Assembly: GCF_027587195.1 (NCBI RefSeq)
Contig: NZ_JAPDDP010000042.1
Coordinates: 1-64,000, forward strand
Reading direction: 5' to 3'
Length of the DNA stretch: 64,000 nt
Source of the DNA: Solirubrobacter phytolaccae
GTDB taxonomy: Bacteria; Actinomycetota; Thermoleophilia; Solirubrobacterales; Solirubrobacteraceae
The notes under the pieces were generated by a model. The model did no database searches and was not told the origin of the DNA. It saw only the letters and a list, made by a program, of their open reading frames with translations. The translations under genes were made by a program, and so were the position numbers. Positions 8,905 through 17,341 of this stretch are shown piece after piece (within the stretch, counting starts at the first letter, position 1; each line of letters starts with the position of its first letter).

Positions 8905-8933
8905 GTCCTTCTGGTCAAGCAGACCAGAAGGAC
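8905..8933. promoter_or_regulatory. 12-bp perfect inverted repeat (operator or ribosome-binding-site hairpin)
   Basis: GTCCTTCTGGTC (8905-8916) and its exact reverse complement (8922-8933) flank a 5-bp AAGCA spacer, just before the SPFH gene. The right arm contains AGAAGG, a plausible ribosome-binding site 10 bp before the ATG at 8941. TATCGT (8901-8906) could be a -10 overlapping the left arm. A second small palindrome, GGTCA-ACC-TGACC, lies at 8878-8890. Either a repressor operator or an mRNA hairpin hiding the ribosome-binding site. Confidence 0.6.
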
Positions 8934-8940
8934 GTCCACA

Positions 8941-9933
8941 ATGGCTGAGATCAAGCGCTACCCATTCATCCGCCACCTCCGCGCCGAGCCGACCAACCAC
9001 GTGCTCGGCTACCGCAACGGCACGCTGCGCCGTGAGGGCGCGGGCCAGGCGTTCTGGTTCCGCGCGATCAACACCGCGATCGCGGAGGTGCCGATCGACG
9101 ACCGCGAGCTGCCGTTTCTGTTCCACGTGCGCAGCACGGACTTCCAGGAGCTGATCGTGCAGGGCGTGATCACCTTCCGGGTCGTCGATCCGCAGCGGGT
9201 CGCGCGCCGGATCGACTTCGCCGTCGACCTGAACACCGGGCGCTGGACGCAGACGCCGCTCGAGCAGCTCGCCGGGCTCGTCATGCAGCTCGCGCAGCAG
9301 TTCGTGATCGACGAACTGGTCAAGCGCGACGTGCGCCAGATCCTCGCCGACGGCGTCGCGCCGATCCGGGCGCACATCGCCGCGGGGCTCGCGGCGGAGG
9401 TCGCGCTGCAGGAGCTCGGCATCGAGGTCGTGGCGGTGCGCGTGGCCGCGGTCGCGCCGACGGCCGAGCTGGAGAAGGCGCTGCAGCAGCCCACGCGTGA
9501 GGCGATCCAGCAGGACGCCGACCAGGCCACGTTCCAGCGGCGCGCGCAGGCGGTGCAGAAGGAGCGGGCGATCGCCGAGAACGAGTTGCAGAACCGGATC
9601 GAGCTCGCCCGGCGCGAGGAGGAGCTCGTCGGCCGTGAGGGCGCGAACCAGCGCAAGCGGGCGGAGGAGCAGGCGGCCGCGGCGATGGTCGAGGCGACCG
9701 CCGCCGACGAGCGGCACGCGTTGGCCGCGGCGCGCAAGGCGACGACGATCGACGCGGTCCAGGGCGCGCAGCTGCGGATCGACGCCGAGCGCGCGAAGGT
9801 CGACGCGGCGATGCCGCCCGACGTCCTGCTCGCGCTCGCCCTGCGTGAGCTGGCCGAGAACCTCGGCAAGATCGAGCACCTGACGATCACGCCCGACATG
9901 CTCACCCCGGTCCTGGCGAAGCTGAACCGATGA
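8941..9933 (+). CDS. SPFH/band-7 domain protein
   Basis: 330 residues. The N-terminal half has the SPFH/prohibitin pattern (FLFHVRSTDFQELIVQGVIT, FRVVDPQRVARRIDF; QFVIDELVKRDVRQIL). The C-terminal half is a charged, Ala/Glu/Arg-rich coiled coil (~180-280; QRRAQAVQKERAIAENELQN). Unlike membrane-anchored flotillins it has no N-terminal hydrophobic helix, so it is probably cytosolic or peripheral. SPFH proteins form ring scaffolds, usually at membranes. It overlaps the NAD-kinase-like gene by 4 bp (ATGA), indicating coupled translation and probably a shared function. Confidence 0.8.
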   Translation: MAEIKRYPFIRHLRAEPTNHVLGYRNGTLRREGAGQAFWFRAINTAIAEVPIDDRELPFLFHVRSTDFQELIVQGVITFRVVDPQRVARRIDFAVDLNTGRWTQTPLEQLAGLVMQLAQQFVIDELVKRDVRQILADGVAPIRAHIAAGLAAEVALQELGIEVVAVRVAAVAPTAELEKALQQPTREAIQQDADQATFQRRAQAVQKERAIAENELQNRIELARREEELVGREGANQRKRAEEQAAAAMVEATAADERHALAAARKATTIDAVQGAQLRIDAERAKVDAAMPPDVLLALALRELAENLGKIEHLTITPDMLTPVLAKLNR

Positions 9934-10811
9934 GCCTCGTCCCGCGCTGCGTCCTGGTCGAGCGTCCGACCGAGTTCCGCGACTTGCTCGCGCGTCACGG
10001 CACGCGCGAGCAGGCGCGGTTCTTCCTGGGTCAGCGCGGCCTGGACATCGCCGAGGTCGAGGAGCGCCACCTGCGCTACGAGGAGACGCGGGCGCGCGTG
10101 CTCGGGGCGGTGCCGCCGAGCTGGCGCAGCGCGACCGTGGCGCGCGAGGACCTCGACCGCTTCCTGTTCGCGGAGGACGACGTGATCGTCGTGCTCGGGC
10201 AGGACGGGCTGGTCGCGAACGTCTCCAAGTACCTGGGCGGGCAGCCGGTCATTGGTTTGAATCCGGAGCCGGAGCGGTTCCCGGGCGTGCTCGTGACCCA
10301 TCGTCCGGACGCGCTCGCGGATCTCTGCGCCGACCTGGCGGCGGGCCGCGCCGCGATCGAGCCGCGCACGATGGTCCGCGCGGCACTCGACGACGGCCAG
10401 GAGCTGCGCGCTTTGAACGAGGTGTTCCTCGGCCACCGCACGCACCAGTCGGCGCGGTACGCGCTCACGGTGGGGGATGTGAGCGAGCACCAGTCCTCGT
10501 CGGGCCTCATCGTCGCCACGGGAACGGGCGCGACCGGCTGGGCGAAGAGCATCAACCAGGGCCGGCTCGCGCTGCCGGCGCCGGTCGCGCCGGAGCTCGC
10601 GTGGTTCGTCCGCGAGGCCTGGGAGAGCCCGACGACCGGCGCGTCCCTGACCGCGGGCGTGCTGGCGAGCGGGGCCGCGCTGACGGTGACGAGCGAGATC
10701 GAGGGCGTCGTGTTCGGCGACGGCATCGAGGCCGACCACCTCGCGCTCGACTGGGGCCAGCGCGTGACAATCGGCGCGGCCGACCAGCGCCTCGCCCTCG
10801 TGCGCGGCTAG
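9930..10811 (+). CDS. NAD-kinase-superfamily protein with altered GGDG motif
   Basis: 293 residues. NAD kinase landmarks: the nucleotide loop appears as VVLGQDGLVANVSKYLGGQP (GQDG in place of GGDG, the Asp kept), followed by VIGLNP; then the N-E motif (LNEVFLGHRTHQSARY); then GLIVATGTGATGWAKS, matching the GLIVATPTGSTAY region. NAD kinases phosphorylate NAD to NADP. The altered GGDG and TPTGS motifs mean the activity may be changed. It is translationally coupled to the SPFH gene. A short convergent gap (10812-10866) follows. Confidence 0.7.
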   Translation: MSLVPRCVLVERPTEFRDLLARHGTREQARFFLGQRGLDIAEVEERHLRYEETRARVLGAVPPSWRSATVAREDLDRFLFAEDDVIVVLGQDGLVANVSKYLGGQPVIGLNPEPERFPGVLVTHRPDALADLCADLAAGRAAIEPRTMVRAALDDGQELRALNEVFLGHRTHQSARYALTVGDVSEHQSSSGLIVATGTGATGWAKSINQGRLALPAPVAPELAWFVREAWESPTTGASLTAGVLASGAALTVTSEIEGVVFGDGIEADHLALDWGQRVTIGAADQRLALVRG

Positions 10812-10866
10812 CGCGAGCACGCTGGCCGCGGCCGGCGACGGCGTGGGCGGCCGACGCCGCGCCGGG

Positions 10867-12099
10867 CTACTCGCGCTCCACGCGGTCGCGGACGACTTCG
10901 GTCGGCAGGTCCGAGACGAGCGCGCCGAACGCCGTGCGGGCCCAGACGGTGTCGCGCTCCAGGTACGGGCGGCCGCCGTCGTCGAGCACGTCCGGGGCGT
11001 GCTTGGCGCGCAGGTCGCGGCGGCAGGCCTTGCACACCGGGAGCTTCGGGCTCGCGCCCCAGCGGCCCGTGTCGACGCTGCGGCCGTGCGTGGGGTTGAG
11101 CGCGCACAGCGGCGCCGGGTCCGTGATCGGGCGGCCGTGGGTGAGCGCGCGGGCGTGGCCGAGCGCGGTCTGGGCGAGGTCCTCGAGCACGAGCGCGCCG
11201 ACCAGGTCCGCGTCCGTCGCGTCCTCGTCGGCGAGCAAGCGGCCGGCGGTGTCGCGTGCGTCCAACGCCCGTTGGTACTGCTCCTGCGCGCGGGCCTCGC
11301 GCGGCACGGGCTCCGCGTCGAGCTGATCCGCAAGGTCTGTCAGCTCGCGCTCCACGGTCTGGCGCAGCTCCCGGCGGCGGGCGCCGTGCGCGGCCTCGAA
11401 GACGTGGTCGGGAAGGACGAGCGGGCCGCTACCCGGGCGGGCCCCGCGCCGGCGGCGGAGCGTCAGCACCAGCAGGCCGACGACCACGATGATGGCCAGC
11501 GAGATGAACGGCGCGAGCCCGACCCCGTCGCCGTCATCGTCCGCGCGCTCGGTGCCGCCGCTCGTCGCCGGCCGGGACGGCGCGGAGTCCTGGTCCTGCC
11601 GGTCGCGCAGCGCCTCCGCCTCCTTGAAGACGTCCGGGTCTGCCAGCGCGTCGAGGAAGCGGTTGAGCGTGGTCGCGATCCGCTCGTCGTACTCGCGATC
11701 CTCCGCGAGTAGCGCGACGGTCGCCGCGGCGCGGACCGGGTCCTCCTCGGCCGTCGGCGTCGGGGTGTCCGCGTAGAGGATGTTGTCGTGGACGGTCACG
11801 ATCGCCGCGTCGTCGCGGCCCGTGCGGCGGCGCAGCACGGTCAGCAGCTGGCGCGGCTTGCCGTCCACCGAGTCGCCCGAGACGAGCGGGACGAGCGCGA
11901 CCAGCACGGGCGGCTTGGTGTTCGCCAGCCGCGCCGCCAGGTCGGTGCGCTCCTGGTCGGTGAGCGCCGACCGCAGGGACGGGTCCACGTGCAGCGGGCC
12001 CTGGCCCAGCCCGGTCGCGGCGGCGCCGATCTCCTGCGCGGCGGCCGTCGCCGGCAGCAACGCGAGCAGCACGAGGGCGAGCAGCAGCCGCCTAGGCAC
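10867..12099 (-). CDS. Exported single-pass membrane protein with C-terminal CHCC motif (paralog 1 of 3)
   Basis: 410 residues from the GTG at 12099. Signal peptide (LLLALVLLALLPATAAAQ), an extracytoplasmic domain (~25-190; AATGLGQGPLHVDPSLRSAL, PPVLVALVPLVSGD), one membrane helix (~194-214) followed by RRRRGARPG, and a cytoplasmic tail. The tail holds C-x5-H (CALNPTHG) and CKAC, then RPYLERDTVWARTAFGALVS, all repeated in the paralog at 12763. The four Cys/His residues suggest a bound metal, probably zinc. It overlaps the upstream gene by 8 bp. I recall similar uncharacterised proteins in Streptomyces; function unknown. Confidence 0.75.
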   Translation of the reverse strand: MPRRLLLALVLLALLPATAAAQEIGAAATGLGQGPLHVDPSLRSALTDQERTDLAARLANTKPPVLVALVPLVSGDSVDGKPRQLLTVLRRRTGRDDAAIVTVHDNILYADTPTPTAEEDPVRAAATVALLAEDREYDERIATTLNRFLDALADPDVFKEAEALRDRQDQDSAPSRPATSGGTERADDDGDGVGLAPFISLAIIVVVGLLVLTLRRRRGARPGSGPLVLPDHVFEAAHGARRRELRQTVERELTDLADQLDAEPVPREARAQEQYQRALDARDTAGRLLADEDATDADLVGALVLEDLAQTALGHARALTHGRPITDPAPLCALNPTHGRSVDTGRWGASPKLPVCKACRRDLRAKHAPDVLDDGGRPYLERDTVWARTAFGALVSDLPTEVVRDRVERE

Positions 12100-12766
12100 G
12101 GCGGAAATCCCGGAAGAGGAACGAGCCGGCCCAGCAGACGGCGCCGGTGAACAGGCCCGCGATCGCGCAGGCGAGGACGATGAGCCAGTCCGGCGTGCCG
12201 TCGTCGCCGATGTCGTCCAGGTAGTCGTCGGGGCGGTTCTCGGGGAGCGGGTCGAGCGGCTCGGTCGGACGGTCACGTTGATAGGAATAGCCGTCGTCCT
12301 CCGCGGTCGCGGCGATCTGGAACACGCCCCGCAGCCGCGGGACGATCGTCGTGGGCCCGTCCTCGCCGGTCGCGCCGTACTCGAGCTCGAACGGCACGTC
12401 GACGTTCCGGCTGAGGTTGACCTTCAAGAGCTCGAAGTTGCCGCGCTGGTCGACGCCGATCAGCAGCCGCTTGACCTTCGGCAGCCGGTCGTTGAGCGCC
12501 CACAGCATGCGGTCGGCCTCGCCGCCGCTCTCGTCCGCCTCGACCGACGGCATCACGACGACCTTGACGTCGAACGGCAGATAGGCGTCGCGCAGCGCGG
12601 TGAGGATGAGCGTCCGGTCGCGCTCCGGGATCAGGAAGTCCAGCTCCGGATGCACGTACAGGGGAGCGGCCTTCAGGCCCGTCGCCGCGCGGTCCAGCCG
12701 GTCCTCCGCGCGAGCAGGCGCCGCGAGCAGCAGCATCGCGAGCAGCGTGATCAGCGCCGCCCTCAC
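12092..12766 (-). CDS. Exported membrane-anchored protein lacking the CHCC tail (paralog 2 of 3)
   Basis: 224 residues from the GTG at 12766, whose GTGA overlaps the upstream stop. A signal peptide (LITLLAMLLLAAPARA) is followed by the domain shared with its neighbours (AATGLKAAPLYVHPELDFLI; VKVVVMPSVEADE). It ends in an acidic linker and one C-terminal membrane helix (WLIVLACAIAGLFTGAVCWA) with a short RDFRRA tail. It is the truncated member of the set: same extracytoplasmic domain, no cytoplasmic Cys/His tail. Function unknown; co-transcription and shared fold suggest the three products act together in the envelope. Confidence 0.75.
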   Translation of the reverse strand: MRAALITLLAMLLLAAPARAEDRLDRAATGLKAAPLYVHPELDFLIPERDRTLILTALRDAYLPFDVKVVVMPSVEADESGGEADRMLWALNDRLPKVKRLLIGVDQRGNFELLKVNLSRNVDVPFELEYGATGEDGPTTIVPRLRGVFQIAATAEDDGYSYQRDRPTEPLDPLPENRPDDYLDDIGDDGTPDWLIVLACAIAGLFTGAVCWAGSFLFRDFRRA

Positions 12767-13905
12767 CGCCGGTCCTCCGCGAGCGCGCGGCGCATGTCGC
12801 GCCGCAACGTGCCGAAGCCCGTGCGCGCCCAGACCGTGTCGCGCTGCCAGTACGGCCGGTCGCCGTCCCACGCCGACTCGGGTGCGCGACCCGCGGCGAC
12901 CGCCTGCGCACACCGCTTGCAGGCCGGCACCTCGACCATCGCGCGGTCGCTTTGCCAACGCGTCGGCTTCGCCCAGCCGCTGTGGCGCGGGTCGAAGAAG
13001 CAGCGCTCGCGCTCCTTCCCCGCCAACGCCTCGCGCCCCCGTTGGGCGAGCACGAGCGCGCCGAGGTCGTCGATCGGCTTGCCCTGGCGATCGAGCGCCA
13101 TCGACGCTGCGACCTCGAGATCCACCGCACGCTCGTCCGGCGCTCGCTTGCGCGCGATCTCGCGCGCCAGCTTGGCGTGTGTGTCCACCGCCCGCGTGCG
13201 GGTGTCCGCGGCGGGCGTCGCGTGCTTGCCGCGCCGCCCGCGTGCGCGGCGACGGCGGTAGCGCCGCTCCAGCCCGGTCGCCGACAACGCCACGCCGGCG
13301 AAGAACGCGCCGAGGATCGAGAACCCGAGCGCGGCCGAGGACGTGCGCTCGTCGTCCTCCTCCGGCTCGCGGTACGGGGTCGGCACCGGGCCGCCCTCGT
13401 CGGGCGGGATCACGGCGCGCTCGGAGCGGGGCATGCGCGCCTCGCCGCGGGCCAGCGCGAGCGCGTACCGGAGCTTGTCGATCCCCGGGTCGTCGCGGTC
13501 GTAGTCGTTGTACGTGGCCTGCTCGATGTCGTGATCGCGCATCGGCAGCTGCACCCCGTACGCGCTCAGGTAGACCAGCGAGCCGCGGTCGTCGCTGACC
13601 ACGTAGAGCCCGTCGCGGCCGAGGCCGTCGCGCAGCAGCGCGAGCCGGTCGTCGCCGTAGATGGTCTCGCTGCTCAGGTCGGGTGCGACGACGACGAACG
13701 TGGGGAACGGCATCCGCTCGACGTCGCGGAGGAGCGCCTCGCGGTCGGCGTCGTCGATCCGGCGCGAGACCGAGTCGCTGACGTACACCGGCGACTCCTT
13801 CAGCGCGGCGACGAACAGGTCGGTGCGATCCGCGGCGAGCGCGTTCCCGCCGCCGGAGCACACGAGCGCGAGCGCGATCGCGGGCACGACGAGACGGCGG
13901 GGCAC
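12763..13905 (-). CDS. Exported single-pass membrane protein with C-terminal CHCC motif (paralog 3 of 3)
   Basis: 380 residues from the GTG at 13905, first gene of the operon. Signal peptide to ~25; extracytoplasmic domain ~26-185 (LFVAALKESPVYVSDSVSRR; FPTFVVVAPDLSSE; GLYVVSDDRGSLVYLSAYGV); membrane helix ~191-211 followed by RRYRRRRARGRRG. The cytoplasmic tail contains CFFDPRHS (C-x5-H) and CKRC, then RPYWQRDTVWARTGFGTLRR. The tail matches the 10867 gene nearly motif for motif. An alternative start further upstream cannot be excluded, but this GTG directly precedes the signal peptide. Confidence 0.75.
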   Translation of the reverse strand: MPRRLVVPAIALALVCSGGGNALAADRTDLFVAALKESPVYVSDSVSRRIDDADREALLRDVERMPFPTFVVVAPDLSSETIYGDDRLALLRDGLGRDGLYVVSDDRGSLVYLSAYGVQLPMRDHDIEQATYNDYDRDDPGIDKLRYALALARGEARMPRSERAVIPPDEGGPVPTPYREPEEDDERTSSAALGFSILGAFFAGVALSATGLERRYRRRRARGRRGKHATPAADTRTRAVDTHAKLAREIARKRAPDERAVDLEVAASMALDRQGKPIDDLGALVLAQRGREALAGKERERCFFDPRHSGWAKPTRWQSDRAMVEVPACKRCAQAVAAGRAPESAWDGDRPYWQRDTVWARTGFGTLRRDMRRALAEDRR

Positions 13906-13999
13906 CCCGACACTATGCCCACGACGAACCACCCAAAACCCGGCTGCCTGGACAACTGGCCGATGAGCATCGGCTGAACGCCGTGCCAGACTCGCGCCG

Positions 14000-14701
14000 A
14001 TGAAACGCGCGCTCGTGCTCCTGGTCCTCCTGGCCGCCCTGGGTGGGTGCGGCGGCATCCCCGAGCCGGCCGTCGAGGAAGGCGCGGCCGCCGAGGCCTC
14101 GGGCTGGCCGGCCGAGATGACGCCCGAGCCCGGGTTCGATCCCGACGATCCCGCTCTGGACACGATCCCCGACGACGGCGCGCACGGCGAGGAGATCACG
14201 CGCAAGGCGGGCACGCGCAAGGACTTCAAGGTCCCGCCCGCGGCGGTGGCAGGGCTCGACAACGGCCCGCTCGTGCGCGCCGTCGTCACCCGCCCGTTCT
14301 ACGAGCTGGACCCCGAGGACGCCGTCGACCGCCTGAACGCGGCGCAGCTCGCCGTGTACGCGTTCTACTACGCCGACTTCGAGATCCTCAACGGCGGCTT
14401 CACGCAGTTCTGGTCCAACCCCTCGGGCGCCGTGGCCGCGGACCTGCAGTCGGCGGCGGAGCGCGTCGGCTCGCCCGAGTTCGCCGCGATCTTCCGCGAC
14501 GCCGCCGCGCTCTGGCCCGGCGGGAAGATCCCGCGCGACGCCGAGCAGCGCGGCGCGCTGGTCGACCAGCTCGACGCCACGAAGGTCGCGGAGCTCGACG
14601 AGATCTACGCCGCGACGCAGTACCGGCGCAACACCGCGCTGGCCAACGTCCTCGGGCCGTTCATCCGCGCGAACACGGACCAGTTCGTCGCTAGTCGGTG
14701 A
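14000..14701 (+). CDS. DUF4375-domain lipoprotein
   Basis: 233 residues. The N-terminus is a lipoprotein signal (LVLLVLLAALGGCGG; lipobox LGGC), so the mature protein should be lipid-anchored outside the membrane. The C-terminal ~140 residues show the DUF4375 pattern: AQLAVYAFYYADFEILNGGF, TQFWSNPSG, then a helical region ending PFIRANTDQF. The domain has no assigned biochemical role. It is divergent from the three-paralog membrane operon across a 94-bp gap, and its 3' end overlaps convergent ridA by 11 bp. Confidence 0.75.
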   Translation: MKRALVLLVLLAALGGCGGIPEPAVEEGAAAEASGWPAEMTPEPGFDPDDPALDTIPDDGAHGEEITRKAGTRKDFKVPPAAVAGLDNGPLVRAVVTRPFYELDPEDAVDRLNAAQLAVYAFYYADFEILNGGFTQFWSNPSGAVAADLQSAAERVGSPEFAAIFRDAAALWPGGKIPRDAEQRGALVDQLDATKVAELDEIYAATQYRRNTALANVLGPFIRANTDQFVASR

Positions 14702-15083
14702 CGGCGACCGCCTCGATCTCGATCCGGTAGCCGGGCTCGAACAGGATCGAGACGCCGATCAGCGACGCGGGCACGCGCGGGACGTCCTCGACCGCGGCGA
14801 GGCCCGCGCCGAGCTCGCCCAGCTGGTCCGGCGTCCAGTCGGTGACGTACATCGTCAGCTTCACGAGGTCCGCGGCGGTCGCGCCCGCGGCCTCGACGGC
14901 AGCGACGACGTTGCGCAGCGCCCGCTCGGCCTGGGCGGCGAGCCCACCCTCGACGAGCTGGAGGTCGTCGTCGGAGCCGACCTGGCCCGCGATGTGGATG
15001 ATCCGCCGGCCCGTGGCGACCGACACGTGGTGGTAGAAGGGCGTCGTCTGACGGCCCGGGACGTTGAGGAGTTCGACGCTCAT
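14691..15083 (-). CDS. RidA-family (YjgF/YER057c/UK114) protein
   Basis: 130 residues, the usual length for the family. Matches include RIIHIAGQVGSDD, AQAERALRNVVAAVEAAGAT, DLVKLTMYVTD and the C-terminal EIEAVAVTD with the conserved Glu. RidA proteins hydrolyse reactive enamine/imine intermediates such as 2-aminoacrylate; the canonical RidA arginine is not obvious in the form I expect, so it may be a non-archetypal member. It is followed after 21 bp upstream by the DUF427 gene on the same strand, likely co-transcribed. Confidence 0.85.
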   Translation of the reverse strand: MSVELLNVPGRQTTPFYHHVSVATGRRIIHIAGQVGSDDDLQLVEGGLAAQAERALRNVVAAVEAAGATAADLVKLTMYVTDWTPDQLGELGAGLAAVEDVPRVPASLIGVSILFEPGYRIEIEAVAVTD

Positions 15084-15104
15084 GAGGCTCCCATGTATAC
15101 GCGG

Positions 15105-15902
15105 CTAGAGGTCGAACTCGTCGCGCATGGCGTCGGCCACCGCGCCCCGCGGTGCGCCGCGCAGCTCGCCGTCGACGAACACGTCCACGCGCTCGTCCCA
15201 GAAGGCGACCAGCCCGGCGATCACCGTCAGGTCGGGCAGCGGCGTCTCGTAGCTCCAGGCGATGTCCGCGTGCGCGCCGGCCGACCAGTAGGACGCCTCG
15301 CCCTTGTACGGGCAGTAGCTGTGCCGCGCGCTCGGCTGGAGCGGGAGGCGCACGTCCTCGCGCGGGAGGTAGAAGCGCGTGGGTACGAGCGTCTCGAACA
15401 GCAGTCGCGCGCGCGTGGACTCGGCGAGCACGGTGCCGTCGAGCGCGATCCGGACGGGGCGCGCGCTCACGCGGACGTCCACGCGTGCGAACGGGTCGCG
15501 CGGGTGGCCGTGGATCGGCTCGTCCTCCTCGCGCCAGGCGTCGAAGGCGTCGAAGTCGAGCAGGACGTAGCCGTCGAGGTCGGGATCGGTGAGCCGGAAG
15601 CCCGCGTGCTCGCGGCCGCCGAGCGTGAGCGGCTCCCCCGGTGCCGTGTGCGCCGCGAACGGGATGCCGGGGTGGAGCAGGCCGTCCGGGACGTCGGCCG
15701 AGCCGGGCGCGATCGCCACCGCCAGCGCGAGGTCCGCCGCGGGGACGGCGTAGGACGGCACGACGCGACGCGGCTCCCAGACGAGCAGCGCGTCGGTGCT
15801 GTCGACGACCGTGGCCCCGTCGAGCTCGGCCCGCACGCGCTTGGCGGTCGGCTCGTGGCGGAGGCCCGCTTCGAACAGCAGATCACGGGTGCGGATGCTC
15901 AT
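15105..15902 (-). CDS. Tandem DUF427-domain protein
   Basis: 265 residues with two copies of the DUF427 fold: residues ~15-120 (VRAELDGATVVDSTDALLVW, VPSYAVPAAD) and ~130-260 (VRIALDGTVLAESTRARLLF, RFYLPREDVRL, HSYCPYKGEASYWSAG, IAWSYETPLPD). The SYCPYKG motif is typical of the second domain. The role is not established. Divergent from the nitroreductase-like gene, with only 20 bp between the two start codons. Confidence 0.85.
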   Translation of the reverse strand: MSIRTRDLLFEAGLRHEPTAKRVRAELDGATVVDSTDALLVWEPRRVVPSYAVPAADLALAVAIAPGSADVPDGLLHPGIPFAAHTAPGEPLTLGGREHAGFRLTDPDLDGYVLLDFDAFDAWREEDEPIHGHPRDPFARVDVRVSARPVRIALDGTVLAESTRARLLFETLVPTRFYLPREDVRLPLQPSARHSYCPYKGEASYWSAGAHADIAWSYETPLPDLTVIAGLVAFWDERVDVFVDGELRGAPRGAVADAMRDEFDL

Positions 15903-15922
15903 GGTCGTCAGGACGGTACGCC

Positions 15923-17290
15923 GTGCGCCACTATTCCCGCATGGTCTCGGGCGATGTGGCGCGGCTCTATCACGCGCTGACCTCCTACAAGGCGGGCGAC
16001 GACTTCCCGGCCCCGCCGGCGGATCACCCGCTCGTGCTCCAGGACCTCGTCGCGAACGACTTCGCGACCTGGCCGTACCCGTACAAGCGCTATCCGGCCG
16101 ATCTCCCCCGGGTCGAGCTCACCCGCACACTGGACGAGGACCCGCTGGCGCGCCTGCTGTTCCTCTCGGCCGGCGTCGTCCGCACCGCTGAGCGCGAAGG
16201 CCGCCCGCGGCAGCTGTTCCGCGCCGCGGGGTCGGCGGGCGGGCGCTTCCCGCTCGAGCTCTACGTGTCCGGGGCCGACGGCGTCCGCTGGTACGACCCG
16301 GAGGCGCACGCGCTGGTGCGGATCGCTCCGGCGGCGGGCGGCGAGGCGACGACGGTGATCCTCACCGGCGTCCCGTGGCGGACCGCCTGGCGCTACGCCG
16401 AACGCGGCTTCCGGCACCTGTACTGGGACGCAGGAACGATGCTCGCCCAGACGCTCGCGCTCGCCCCCGGCGCACGGCTCCACACGCGCTTCGACGACGC
16501 CGCGGTCACGCGCCTGGTGGGCGCGGACGGCGTGCACGAGTTCCCGCTCGCGCTCGTCACGCTCGAGGACGGCGCACCGCGGCTGGATCCGGGTGGCGCC
16601 GCCGCGACCGGCGCGGTGGACCACACACCGCGTGAGCTGCCGCTGATCACGCAGACCCAGCGCGCGGGCGACGGCACGGGCGCGCTCGGCGAGCCGTGGC
16701 CCGCGGCGCCCCCGCTCCCGACCGACGACCTGGAGGGCGTGATCCTCAAGCGCGGCTCCACGCGCCGGATGGACGCGAGCGCGACGGTGTCGAAGGCGCA
16801 TTTCGAGGCCGCGCTCGAGTACGCGCTCACAAGCGTGCGCGAGCCGCATTTCATCGCCGTCCACGGCGTCGACGACGTCGAGCCGGGCCTCTACCGCTGG
16901 CCCGACCTCGCGCAGCCGCTCCGCACCGGCGACCTGCGCGAGGAGCTCCTGCGCCTGTGCTGGGACCAGGACCTCGGGCGCGACGCGGCGTTCGTGGTGA
17001 TGGGCGCGACGCACCTGGACCGCCTCGACGAACGCGCCTACCGCGACGCCCAGCTCGACGCCGGCCTCGTCGAAGGCCGGCTGCACCTTGCGGCCTACGC
17101 GCTCGGGTTCGGCGCGAGCGGCATGACGTTCGTCGACACGCTGTTCCCGGACACGGTCGGCGAGCCGCTGGCGGCGCTGCTGTTCACGTGTGTCGGCGTG
17201 CCGACCTACCGCAGCAAGGGCGGCGGTGGCCCGGGAGCGCCGGTGTCCGTCGTCGTCCCGGCGGCCGGCCTCACCCTGCCGACCCCTTAG
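15923..17290 (+). CDS. SagB/ThcOx-type nitroreductase-family flavoprotein (tandem domains)
   Basis: 455 residues. The sequence has two nitroreductase-like halves: ~1-220 (RLYHALTSYK, RLLFLSAGVV, HLYWDAGTMLAQTLALA) and ~260-455 (LKRGSTRRMDASATVSKAHF, LHLAAYALGFGASGMTFVDT, ALLFTCVGVP). The family uses FMN; SagB/ThcOx members oxidise azolines in peptide natural products, but no such cluster is visible here, so the substrate is unknown. GTG 15923 is preferred because AGGA (15910-15913) is correctly spaced; ATG 15941 is the alternative. Confidence 0.7.
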   Translation: MRHYSRMVSGDVARLYHALTSYKAGDDFPAPPADHPLVLQDLVANDFATWPYPYKRYPADLPRVELTRTLDEDPLARLLFLSAGVVRTAEREGRPRQLFRAAGSAGGRFPLELYVSGADGVRWYDPEAHALVRIAPAAGGEATTVILTGVPWRTAWRYAERGFRHLYWDAGTMLAQTLALAPGARLHTRFDDAAVTRLVGADGVHEFPLALVTLEDGAPRLDPGGAAATGAVDHTPRELPLITQTQRAGDGTGALGEPWPAAPPLPTDDLEGVILKRGSTRRMDASATVSKAHFEAALEYALTSVREPHFIAVHGVDDVEPGLYRWPDLAQPLRTGDLREELLRLCWDQDLGRDAAFVVMGATHLDRLDERAYRDAQLDAGLVEGRLHLAAYALGFGASGMTFVDTLFPDTVGEPLAALLFTCVGVPTYRSKGGGGPGAPVSVVVPAAGLTLPTP

Positions 17291-17341
17291 ACCGGAAGAT
17301 CGCCCTTTGCGGGCCGGCGCACTCACCTGTAGACATTGCGC

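Noticed and set aside
13915-13977. 20-codon frame in the gap between the three-paralog operon and the DUF4375 gene
   Set aside because: No hydrophobic or other pattern, no ribosome-binding site, and it occupies a divergent promoter region.
15923-17290. SagB-like enzyme as sign of a thiazole/oxazole peptide cluster
   Set aside because: No YcaO cyclodehydratase, precursor peptide or dedicated exporter lies adjacent; the neighbours are DUF427, RidA and PhoX-like genes.
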